From Neocallimastix lanati (nom. inval.) (taxonomy: Eukaryota; Neocallimastigomycota; Neocallimastigomycetes; Neocallimastigales; Neocallimastigaceae): a DNA stretch of 64,000 nucleotides. The translations under genes were made by a program, and so were the position numbers. The notes below the pieces were generated by a model. It did no database searches, was not told where the DNA came from, and was given only the letters and a program-made list of their open reading frames with translations. The stretch spans positions 530,001-594,000 of the forward strand of contig JACVTC010000032.1 of NCBI GenBank assembly GCA_016946835.1. The letters are read 5' to 3'. Shown in pieces: positions 1 to 11,782 of the stretch; position 1 is the first letter of the stretch, and the number at the start of each line of letters is the position of its first letter.

Positions 1-120
1 TCTAAGTACATATAATATTTTTTACTAAAATTAAAATTAAAAATAATATATTTTATTTTTTAATATTATATATGTTTAAATTATATAATGTATTTTTTTA
101 GTACATAAAAATATTTTAAT

Positions 121-209
121 CTATTTAATAAAGCACAGGAAGTGTATTCTCTTTCTAGTCTATAAAAAAAATTACAAATATTACATTTTAATTTTTAAAT
201 TATATAATG

Positions 210-249
<40 letters not shown>

Positions 250-359
250 TGTTATAGATATTAATATTTTAATCTATCTAATAAAGCGCTGCAAGTGTAT
301 TCTTTTTCTAGTCTATAAAAAAAATTACAAATATTACATTTTAATTTTTAAATTATATA

Positions 360-397
<38 letters not shown>

Positions 398-639
398 AAA
401 TGTTATACATAAAAATATTTTAATTTATCTAATAAAGCGCTGGAAGTGTATTCTCTTTCTAGTCTATAAAAAAAAATACAAATATTAACATTTTAATTTT
501 TAAATTATATAATGTATTTTTTTTTTTTTTTTTTTTTTTAAAAAAATGTTATACATTAAAATATTTTAATCTATCTAATAAAGCGCTGGAAGTGTATTCT
601 CTTTCTAATCTATAAAAAAAAATTTTAAATTATATAATG

Positions 640-689
<50 letters not shown>

Positions 690-905
690 AAATGTTATAC
701 ATAAAAATATTTTAATCTATCTAATAAAGCGCTGGAAGTGTATTCTCTTTCTAGTCTATAAAAAAAATTACAAATATTAACATTTTAATTTTTAAATTAT
801 ATAATGTATTTTTTTTTTTTTAAAAAAATGTTATACATTAAAATATTTTAATCTATCTAATAAAGCGCTGGAAGTGTATTCTCTTTCTAATCTATAAAAA
901 AAAAT
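121..905 (+). repeat. Tandem array of six LINE-tail-like units
   Basis: Six head-to-tail units each hold AATAAAG, then a segment like GTGTATTCTCTTTCTAGTCT, then an A run, a common spacer and a variable poly-T tract. AATAAAG occurs near 127, 280, 431, 577, 723 and 859, so the period is about 136-153 bp and varies mainly with poly-T length. The same tail wording occurs at the 3' end of the intact LINE (AATAAAG ... CCTAGTCT plus poly-A near 41205-41258) and in the isolated tail at 41750-41795. I infer an amplified LINE 3' tail; an unrelated minisatellite is possible. Confidence 0.8.
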
Positions 906-1438
906 TACACCTTTTTTAATTTATTAATATCTGCAGAAGATGTATTATCTTAATCTAATCTTCTCAATACTAATAAATAAATAAGTAAAAATATTATTTA
1001 ATTAATATCAATACAATATTTAATTATATTATTATTATAATTATCATCATTATTACATAATGTTTAAGCATAAAAAGATAAAAGAAAAATAACATTATTA
1101 TTGTCATTTTGTATTTTATATCCCTAATAAATTAATGAATTTTGATTTTTTTATATTTATATGTGCTGTTGGATCTAAAAGTGATTTTTATTTTTAAATC
1201 TTTTTTTTGTTTCTTGTAAAGTTTTATATTCTTTCATTATAATAAAAACAAAAAAAAAAAATAAAAATAAATATTTTTTAATATAATCATTCTATTATTA
1301 TTATGATTAGATATCAATCTAATATTTTGTTAAGGGTTAAATTATTATTTTAATGAAATTACATATAAAAGATTAATTTTTTGAATTATAATAAAATTTA
1401 TATTTTTTTAATTAGTAATTTTATTTTATTTTATTTTA

Positions 1439-1504
<66 letters not shown>

Positions 1505-2119
1505 GAACCTATTAATAAAATAAATTGTATAATTTGACTTTTAAAAGATAAATTTTATTAATTTTAAATATCTTAGATTCGATGGAACAATTAAACGAAT
1601 TTGTGTGTTATTAGAAAAGAAATAATCATTATATAAAATTATAAATAATTAGGTAACCACAACTAAAGAATAGTTTTCTAATTTTAATTATTTTATTTAT
1701 TTATCTATTTATTTATTTTTTTTTAATTATATATAAATATATTGTTTAATTATAAAAATAGAGTATTAATGAATAATATTAATTAATCCTATAAGAATGA
1801 CAATAAAATAAAAAAGACAAAGATAATATTGATAATAAAGAATTAACCAAATAAAGACTGGTAAAATCATTTTTGTTTTATTAAATAATTTTTTATTTTA
1901 TTTTATTATCTAATCATTATTAAGTTTATATATATCTAATATTTTAAATAATTTAATTTTTTTTTATTTTTTATTTTTTTTATTTTTTTTTTTTATTTTT
2001 TTATCTAAATTAAATGAAATAACATTAATTATTCATAAATCTGTAAATGTTTTTTATTTATATGTATAATAGAACTTATTATTTTATATTATTTTATATT
2101 AATTTATAGTTTTTTTTAC

Positions 2120-2154
<35 letters not shown>

Positions 2155-2190
2155 TTGATTTTTAATTTATTATAATATTTGTTGTGTAAA
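906..2190. other. AT-rich intergenic DNA, no gene seen
   Basis: No supported coding segment or structured RNA is visible. The stretch holds long poly-T tracts (about 1456-1503 and 2121-2151), short TA repeats and one telomere-like word near 1332 (TTAAGGGTTAAA). It follows the tail array and precedes the 3' end of the IFT27 gene. Confidence 0.6.
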
Positions 2191-2579
2191 TTATATTAAA
2201 GTTTGACTATCTTTAATAAATTCTTTTAATTGTTCTTCATAATTTGCATGACACATATTTGCTAAAAAATGAAAAGGATCTTCAATGTCTGCATTAGATA
2301 ACTATTAATGAATATAGACAAAGTATGTTATTTAAATATTCATAATGATTATCATTATAATTTATATACATATTAATATTTACTGCAGAAGTTTCGAAAT
2401 ATTCAAATCCGTATGATTTAGCAAATTCTTCAGCATGTTGGACACTAACTGAGCGCCTTAATGATAAATCAATTTTATTTCCTATTAAAACTCCTGCATA
2501 ATTTAATTTTATTTTTATTAGTTTAAAATTCAATAGTTAATATTAAAATATAATATAATTCTATAATTTTTTTTTATAT

Positions 2580-2624
<45 letters not shown>

Positions 2625-3405
2625 TTTTATTTTTATTTCTATTTTTATTTCTATTTCTATTTTTATTTATATTTCTATTTTTATTTCTATTTCTATTTTT
2701 ATTTCTATTTCTATTTTTATTTCTATTTCTATTTTTATTTCTATTTATTTTATTTTAAGTTTTACAATTGTATTTTATAAAAATTTACCAGGTATAACTT
2801 TTTTCCCTGTTACTTTTCTAACCAATTGAACCCATTTAGTTAAATTTTTAAATGAGTCATTGTTAGTTACATCATAAACAAAAGCAAACAATGATGCATC
2901 TTCTAGCTTAAATAACAATTATTATATTAATGAATGTAATTTTAATAGCTTTTATAAATTAGTGCTGTTATTATAATTACATATTTTGGTATATAATCTT
3001 GAAATATTTCATGACATCCTAGATCGTAAATAAAAAGTTCAACAGTTACAGAGCTATCTGGTATATTGACAGGTTTTATATAGACTTCTGCATGTATAGT
3101 CTTTATAATATAAAAATTATATGAATAAATGAAATAAGATAATAAAATATTTATTATTGTATATACCATAGAATAATTTTTTGAGAATTGTGAACCATCT
3201 GAATGAAAAAGTTGAGTTATTGCACTTTTTCCAACAGCAGGATTACCTAATTATGTGAAATAAAATAAGTCATTTCAATTTAATTAATATTATTAATATT
3301 ACTATTTCTTAAGACACATTTATATTAATATTGTATTCATTATTTACCAAGAAGAACACATTTTGTTCTTAATATTAATTTATTTGTTAATGTTTTTGTT
3401 GCCAT
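2191..3405 (-). CDS. IFT27: IFT27 (RABL4), Rab-like small GTPase of intraflagellar transport
   Basis: Six exons can be joined in frame: 3405-3348, 3246-3167, 3100-2981, 2906-2789, 2493-2384 and 2301-2191, giving 198 residues (animal IFT27 is about 186). The start is the ATG at 3405, followed after 19 codons by the P-loop GNPAVGKS. Later motifs are NKID (guanine specificity), ETSA, and a C-terminal block EDPFHFLANMCHANYEEQ that matches the family-specific IFT27 tail, which separates it from ordinary Rabs. IFT27 pairs with IFT25 in the IFT-B complex and links cargo to the BBSome in flagella. The switch II element reads DLGCHE, so the glycine usual at the fourth position of DxxG is absent. Splice sites are GT-AG. 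The fourth intron carries a hexanucleotide repeat. Confidence 0.9.
2582..2754. repeat. Poly-T plus TATTTY hexamer microsatellite inside an IFT27 intron
   Basis: A poly-T run passes into alternating TATTTT/TATTTC hexamers. The tract lies wholly within the intron between the fourth and fifth IFT27 exons (2494-2788), so it is transcribed but not coding. Confidence 0.9.
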
Positions 3406-4493
3406 TGTATAATGTTTTATATAATAAATAATTATTAAATATAGAATACAATATTTCAAAAAAAATTATAAATTTCTTTTTATTATAAATAACGTTTAAA
3501 CTTTAGCTTTTTAATATATATTTCTATTAAAATTAATTTTTAATAATTCATAAATAATAATAATTAAAACTTTAATTAATAATAATATTATCTTTAGTTA
3601 CATTAAAAAATGTCAATTGTAATAATGTGGATTAAATTTGTTAAATTTTATTATTGGAAAAAATGCGGACTTTCAAATATGGTTAAATATTTTTTTATTC
3701 AAATATATATATTACATACATTAATATTATATAAATTAATACTTTTATTAATGAATTCATAAAAAAAAAAAATTTTTTTTTTTTTTTTTTTGAAGTTTAT
3801 GAATAATATTGAACTACTATTTTAAAGATTAAATATAATGAATTTGAAAATTCATATTTATAATATATTTTGTACTATAATAATAGCAATTTTAATTGTA
3901 ATTTTATAAATAAATAACTAAATAACTAAATAACTAAATAAATAACTAAATAGCTAAATAACTAAATAAATAAATAAATAACATAAATAACTAAATAACT
4001 AAATAACTAAATAAATAACTAAATAACTAACTAACTAACTAACTAAATAAATAAATTAATCATAAACCAATTTATTAATATTTATAAATAATAAAAATAA
4101 AGTTACCATTTTTCATTTTGTCCTAAAAATTAATTAATAATTTAACTTTTTGATTTTTCAAAAAAAAAAAATATGATCATGGTTTTTCAATTTTTCTTCA
4201 ATAAAAATCGAAATAAATAATCTAAATAATTTATTTGAATTATAACTCATTCACTTTTTTTAAATTTCTAATGATTTAAATTCATTATTATTTATTTATT
4301 TATTTATTTAAATTTTACATAAATATCAAGTTTATCAATTTGAAAAATATAGAATATTATAGTAAATATTAATTTAACTGTACATCAAACACAAATTTTT
4401 ATGTGTTATTTTTCAATTATTTAAATACAAAAATTCCTAAATATCTAAATATCTAAATATCTAAATATCTAAATAAATAAATATCTAAATATC

Positions 4494-4544
<51 letters not shown>

Positions 4545-4581
4545 ACAAACAAACAAATAAATAAATAAACAAACAAACAAA

Positions 4582-4644
<63 letters not shown>

Positions 4645-5017
4645 ATACTTAATATCGAAAAATGTGTTCGTCTTTATTATTTGTTTATTCATAATCAATT
4701 TTAAAAAATATAAAACAATTATATGCATATATTAGGGATGTATGGTAAACATAATTATTATTTTAAATATTATTATTTCTTATATTTTATATTAACATAC
4801 TTCATATTTAAATATTTTTAATATTTTAGGTTTATTAATTAATAATAAGGATATATCATAATTAAAATATTTGAATTTATTAACATTTCATTTTTTTTAT
4901 ATTTATTCATATATTAAGAATGAATGTAAATTATATTATTATACTTTGTTGATTTTTTAATATAATAGGAAATATATTTATTAAATTTATTTGACATTTG
5001 TTAACTTTTTTCAATAT

Positions 5018-5088
<71 letters not shown>

Positions 5089-5687
5089 AGAAATATATAT
5101 ATATATGTATATAATAAAATTATAGAATAATAAATATATACAATATTAACAATAAAAATATGTAAGTTATAATAGTTAATAATAATTTAACAAAATATAT
5201 ATATATAAAATATATTTTATATATATTAATAATAGAATTAGCATTATAGTTTTGGTTATTTTTATTTTTTATTTTAATATTATATTTAATAAAAAACCAA
5301 TAATATTATTTTTCTTTTTTTATAATTTGTATTTAAATAATACATGAAATGATAATATTTTTTTATGTATAATAAAATTTTATGTATTAATCTATTGAAG
5401 TAAAAAAAAAAAAAAAAGAAAAAAAAAAAAAATTTTTTTTATTAATAAAGTACTTTTAATTTATATCGATTATAAATATTAAATATATTTAAATATTGTG
5501 TTATTTAATAAAAATTCAGTAGTGAATTATTATAGACTTTTATATAAAGTAATAAATATGTATAATATATATCTTAATAATTATTAGTGTAAATTAAATA
5601 TAATATAAATAGTTTAGTTGTATTGATAAAATTATTATTATTTTTATTAAAAAATCAAATTATAATATTTAATTTAATTTGGTGAAA
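3406..5687. other. Divergent intergenic region between IFT27 and an unknown gene
   Basis: About 2.3 kb of AT-rich DNA separates two divergently transcribed genes and must hold both promoters. I see (AACTAAAT)n-type repeats at about 3910-4060, AAAT/AAAC arrays at 4437-4646, a TA tract at 5022-5056 and poly-A/T tracts. A GC-richer word at 3655-3682 (AAATGCGGACTTTCAAATAT) resembles other GCATTTCG-like words in the window. No coding exon is supported. Confidence 0.6.
4437..4646. repeat. Compound AAATATCT / AAAT / AAAC microsatellite
   Basis: AAATATCT units lead into AAAT units interrupted twice by AAAC blocks. The reverse frame reads as a Tyr/Leu/Phe/Ile-only chain and is an artefact of the repeat. 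Confidence 0.95.
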
Positions 5688-7525
5688 ATGAATACTGATA
5701 AATGTGCTAATATAAATGAATATAAATTGTCGAGTATGAATAATATCAAACTTCAAAATTTTAATAATATAGTCAGCAATGATATATTTTCATCCGAATT
5801 ACTTCTTTTGAATTCAAATAATGAAAAATTAATAAATTATCAATTATTAAATTCATTTCAACAAATACCGCAAAATGCCCAAAATTTCGAAACAAATTTT
5901 GATACTTCAAATTCATCTGCAATTAATTTACCTTCTCAACAAAGTATTCAATCAATAAATGAATCAATCAATAATAATCTAATTGAAGGATTCTCTACCA
6001 AAGATGATTCAAACTTACCAACAATAACTGATATAAAAAAAGAAAATATTAATAATTCAAAAATTGATTATGGAGAAAATAAATCTCCATATCTCAAAAA
6101 TAGTAATATACCATATGCATCAAATTCTAATGAAATAAATCAAAATTTAAATTATATTTCAAATATCGATAATCTTTATTTATACAATAATAATAATACT
6201 AATATGGAACCATTAAATAATTGTCCATTAGGAAGAATTATTGAATCTGTTCCATCTAATTCGCTATTAACAAATAAAGTCTCATATAACCCTAGTAAAT
6301 ATATTTCATTAGATAATAGAAATTATAATAATTTATCATCAATATCGTCATCTAATATAAATAATTCACAATCAATAAGCCCAATGTATATTAATAATTC
6401 TTCAAAAACAACTTTTAATACACTTACTAATACAAATGAGATTTTAACAATTCCTCCATCAATTAATGCCATTAATAAAGAAACTAAATTTATATATAAA
6501 AGAAGAAAAAGACAATCACTTGATAAAACAAATGGAAATACAATTCAAAAAAAAGTTAAAAAGAAGTTAAAAATTAATCAAGATTTAGTTCATGAAAAAC
6601 CAGGTGGCTTAGTTTCTGTTAATGTTATAAAAAATAAACCACCATATTTATTAAATGGTAATATATAAATTATTATTAGTATTGTTTATATAAATATGAT
6701 CTATGAACAAATAATGAATTAATATTTAATAATTATATTTTTCTTATTTAAAATCTGATAAATAGAATCAAACCCTATTTATTCTACCGGTTTTCGTGGA
6801 AGAAAATTAAAAGGAAAATTTACTAAAGGATATAATAAAAATGGTAATAACTAAACAAAATTAATATTAATGAAATTTATAAAATTATAACCAAATTAAT
6901 TATTGATTATATAATTTTAAAAGATTATATATATAGAAAGATTAATTCTATTGATTATCAAATTCCAGAACAAAAACTAAATTTGAATAATATTAATACT
7001 ACTACAGTAACTTCCCCAATTAATAATATAAAAAAAGAAACAGAGGAATTAAATTCGTCGTATTTCCAATTACAATTGAATAATCAATTATCAGATTCAA
7101 ATTTTTTCACATCATTTACTAATCAAAATTTGGAAGTAATTAATGACTTAGCAGCAATTAGCACTAAGCCTTCAATAAATCAAATTAATCCATTCTTTTC
7201 ATTAAATGATCCTAATACTTTAGCAAAACCTATTTCAAATCAAACATATGTTATTAATAGAAATGATGTAAAGGATGGTGAAGTTTTATCTAGTTTGAAT
7301 TCAATAAATAAACAAGTAATGTTAGATACATTAGTTCCAACAACGCTTATTTCTTCATCTTCTTCATCCCCATTATCACCAAAGGATTATTCAATTGTAT
7401 CATCATTAAATTCTATTAATAATTATTCATTAAATAATGTTATTACAACAACCGACAGTACTCTTTCTATAATTAATTCAAAAAATACAGAACCAATAAA
7501 CTATAATATATATCCATATGCATAA
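5688..7525 (+). CDS. Asn/Ser-rich protein with basic patch, function unknown
   Basis: Three exons join in frame: 5688-6657, 6766-6843 and 6924-7525, giving 549 residues. The start is the first ATG after a long A/T leader; an in-frame TTG three codons upstream is less likely. Most of the chain is low-complexity Asn, Ser and Ile. The only compositionally ordinary part spans the exon 1/exon 2 junction: a lysine/arginine cluster (KRRKRQS, KKVKKKLK), then HEKPGGLVSVNVIKNKPPY and, in exon 2, a Gly/Arg/Lys stretch (GFRGRKLKGKF). This could be a nuclear-localisation or nucleic-acid-binding region, but I recognise no family. Conservation of frame across both introns supports a real gene. The third exon boundary uses an unusual short acceptor context (AAAAG) and is the least certain. 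Confidence 0.65.
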
Positions 7526-7579
7526 TTTATATAAAGTAACATTATTTCTTTTATTAATACAAAATTAATTTACACAAGA

Positions 7580-7809
<230 letters not shown>

Positions 7810-7859
7810 TTAATAATTATATCCCTATATATAATAATCAACTATTTACATATTTAATA

Positions 7860-8500
7860 TAATTTAAAAATTAGAAAAAAGATTATATATATGATTAAAT
7901 ATGTTCATATTAATAAATTAATATAATCTACAATTTTTTCGTTTTATCTTTAAACAAAATAAAATGATAATGATAAAAAAAAAAGTATATAGATATATAT
8001 ATGTAATATATATATATATATTAACATAATTAAACTGTAAATTGTATAATATCATTAATTAATAATAAAATTTTTTTATTATTAAATATTTATTTGAATT
8101 TTATTATATTTATTTATTTTTGTTTAAATTGTTATTTATATAAAAACATTTTTATTATTTTTTTTATAAATATTTTCAAATTTATTGGTCTAAAATGAAA
8201 ATGAAAATATTTTACTTCTCAAATTTGTTAATTAGCTTTATATTTTTATTTTAATTATTTATTAAATTTTATTCATATTATATTTATCTAAATCTATTGT
8301 AAAATTATATTAATACTCATTATTTTAAATTCTATTATCATAAATATTATTAATAACTATTAACTTTATAATTTTATTGTAAAAAAAGATAGAAAAATAA
8401 ATTAATTATAATATATATATATATTAATTATTTTGGAAATTATATTTTTATTTTAATATAGTATTTAATCATTTTATGATAAACTAACTTATTCCAGAAT
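7860..8500. other. Convergent intergenic DNA, nothing recognised
   Basis: A/T-only sequence separates the 3' ends of the unknown gene (+) and the ATP synthase alpha gene (-). No conserved motif was seen. Confidence 0.6.
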
Positions 8501-11241
8501 TTATTTATATACTGAATTAATGAAGAAATCAGTAAATAACTCAAGGATCTCTTTTAAAAATTCATCTGTTTCTTTTGAAATCTTTTTCTCTTTACGTAAA
8601 ATTTTATACATATCAGGGAAGTTCTTTGTTATAAATTTTTCTAATTCCTTTTCATAAAGCAAAACATCTTTAACTTCAATATTGTCAGTATATCCTAGTA
8701 ATTTATATATTTATTAATAAATAATTTAAAATGCAATTGTAACAATAATTTAAGTATATAAATTATGATAAAATATTAACCATTGACACCGGCATATAAT
8801 ACAATGACTTGTAGTTCTTCAGGTAATGGATTGTATTGATACTGTTTTAACAATTCTGTTAATCGAGCTCCTCTATTCAATATATGTTGGGTAGAAGCAT
8901 CTAAATCACTTCCAAACTGAGTAAACGCTGCTATTTCTCTTTTTATTATTTATTTTATTTTATTTTATTTATTAATATTAATATTATTTTTTATTTTTAT
9001 TTTTATTTTCATTATTTTTTTATTTTAATTTTTAGAATTATATATTCAAAAAATTGGTATTTTGTAAAATAATTATATTTGTATATTTGTACATAATATA
9101 AATTTTAATTATTTTAATATTTACCTATATTGTGCTAAAAATAATTTTAATGATCCTGCTACTTGGCGCATAGCTTTTGATTGGGCAGCACCACCAATAC
9201 GGGAAACAGATAAACCAATATTAATAGCTGGTCTATTTCCTTTATAAAAAAGATTTGGTTCTAAGAATATTTGACCATCTGTAATTGATATAATATTAGT
9301 TGGAATATATGCGGAAACATCTCCTCCTAATGTTTCAACAATAGGTAATGCTGTTAATGAACCACCACCATATTTATCATCCATTTTTGCGGATCTTTCT
9401 AATAATCTTGAATGAAGATAGAAAACATCTCCACTATTATTTCATATATATAAATTGTTTAATTAATCATTATATAAATTATTATATATACAAATATTTA
9501 ATATTAAATATAAATTTACGGATATGCTTCACGACCAGGAGGTCTTCTTAATAGTAATGACATTTCTCTGTAAGCAATTGAATGTTTTGTTAAATCATCA
9601 TAAATAATTAGCGCATGCATACCATTATCACGATAATATTCACCCATTGTACAACCTGCATATGGAGCAAGATATTGTAATGATGCGGACTCCGACGCAG
9701 TGGCCGCAACAACAGTGCAGTATTTTAAAGCATCTGAAAAAAAAAAAAAATATGTATTTTAAATTTTATATTTAGGTTTTTATATAAATAAAATAATATA
9801 TATATATAATTTCAATATTATATACCATTTTTTTCTAAAATTTCCACAAATTGTGCTAAAGTTGATCTTTTTTGACCAATGGAAACGTAAATACAGTAAA
9901 CTTTTTTGGCTTTATTAAATTATATTAATGTAAAATCATTATTTTTTAATATTATAATATTTATTTTATTGTAAATTAATAAAAAATAAAGAAAAAAGAA
10001 AAGAAAGAAAAATAGACAATTACAATAACTTACAATCATCTCTTTGATCATTTAATCTTTTTTGATTTAAAATACAATCAAGTGCTATTGCTGTTTTTCC
10101 TGTTTGTCTATCACCAATTATCAATTCTCTTTGACCTCTCCCTATTGGTATCATAGAATCAATACACTTAATACCTGTATATAAAGGTTCTTTTACTGAT
10201 TGTCGTTTGATAATTCCCGGAGCTTTTACAATTGTTCTAGATCTTTTTGCTTTTTTTATATTAATCGGTCCCTTTAAAAAAAATATTTAATAATAATTAA
10301 TACAATAAATATATATTTTAAAGGAATTTAAAATAAATAATTAATAAATAATAATAAAATAAAAACAATAATCTTTACTTTTCCATCTATTGGATTTCCT
10401 AAAGAATCAACAATACGTCCTAATAATTCCTTACCTACAGGTACATCAACAATTCTTTTTGTTCTAATTACTATATCACCTTCTTTTACTGATTGTTCAT
10501 TATTAAAAATTACAATACCAACTTCATCTTTTTCTAAATTTAGAGCCATTCCCTTTATATACATATATATATATATGAATTTGTTAATGAAATAAAAAAT
10601 TTATAATTGTAAAATTATTAATACCATTTCATTTATATTATTAATTATATTACTTGAACACCTGATTCAAATTCAACTAGTTCTTCTGATTTTACATTAT
10701 TAATTCCTACAACTCGCGCTATACCATCACATACTGAAATTACTTTTCCTGAATCATCTAAATCATTTTGTGGATTACTACTATTAAAGTTAGAAGAATC
10801 TCTGAAATTGCGAACTACATCAACATTTGAATGATAGTTTTTATATATATATTAATTCTACAATTTAAATAAATATATATATTAATATAATTAATTTAAA
10901 TTTTATGTCATTACATTGATTATAATTTTTTAATCTTAAATTGGTTTTGCTAGTATACAGTCTTATGTTCTGTAAGTATATAAACAAATAATAATAATAA
11001 AATAAATTATTAATATATATATATATTTTAAATTTTATTAATTATATTTATTATTATTATATAAGTAAGAAAATAATAAAAAAAAAAAAAATAAAATTAC
11101 ATTTAAATCATGAATAGTACTGTTATAATTATAATTATAATTATAATTACTTATTTTAAAATTTTTCACGGAAATAGGATTTATCAAATTAATTAATTTT
11201 AATGTATTTTTTCCTGAGGTAGCTTTTATAATTGAACTCAT
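8501..11241 (-). CDS. ATP1: F1F0 ATP synthase subunit alpha, organellar precursor
   Basis: Exons on the minus strand join in frame: 11241-11101, 10969-10915, 10799-10654, 10552-10379, 10271-10034, 9909-9826, 9733-9520, 9433-9125, 8938-8781 and 8694-8501, about 570 residues against about 550 for family precursors. The body is unmistakable: [30 protein letters not shown], the P-loop [28 protein letters not shown], the arginine-finger region [11 protein letters not shown] ... [12 protein letters not shown], and the C-terminal helical domain. The first roughly 65 residues are Ser/Asn/Lys-rich and fit an organelle presequence. The acceptor of the third exon is uncertain: the best in-frame choice (CAGAG at about 10800) leaves an oddly GC-rich intron end. 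The gene is divergent from the FERRY3-like gene, 541 bp apart. Its product belongs in a mitochondrion or mitochondrion-derived organelle. Confidence 0.96.
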
Positions 11242-11314
11242 TTCAAAATTTTATTTTAAAATTTTTTATGAAAATAGGTATTATTATTATTATTATTATT
11301 TTGTTATTATTATA

Positions 11315-11365
<51 letters not shown>

Positions 11366-11782
11366 TTTTTTTTTAAATTTTTTTTAATTTTTTTTTTTTT
11401 TTTTTTTTCATTTTTATTTTATGAATATCTAAACAGAGATTTATATTGTAGTAATTAATATAATATAAATAATTATAAATAATTATAATATATATAATCA
11501 ATATCTTTAATATAAAACTTTTTAAATTAAATAATATATATTTAAATTTTATTCATAATATATCTTTATTAAAATTTATAATATTTTTCTATCATTATTA
11601 AAAATTTATTAGTGTAATTAAAAATTAGTATATAAATTATAAATATTATAACTTTTTAATAATTGAAATAAATGTAAAATTAATTTTTGAAAATATTAAT
11701 AAAACTTTTTGATTATATATTTTAATATCACTTTAATAAATAAGTTATAACACAAATAAAATCTCAAAATAAAATTTTCAAA
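11242..11782. promoter_or_regulatory. Short divergent intergenic region with (TTA)n tract
   Basis: This 541-bp interval separates the start codons of two head-to-head genes and so must contain both promoters. It holds a TTA microsatellite at about 11279-11364 followed by poly-T. No specific factor site can be named. Confidence 0.55.
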
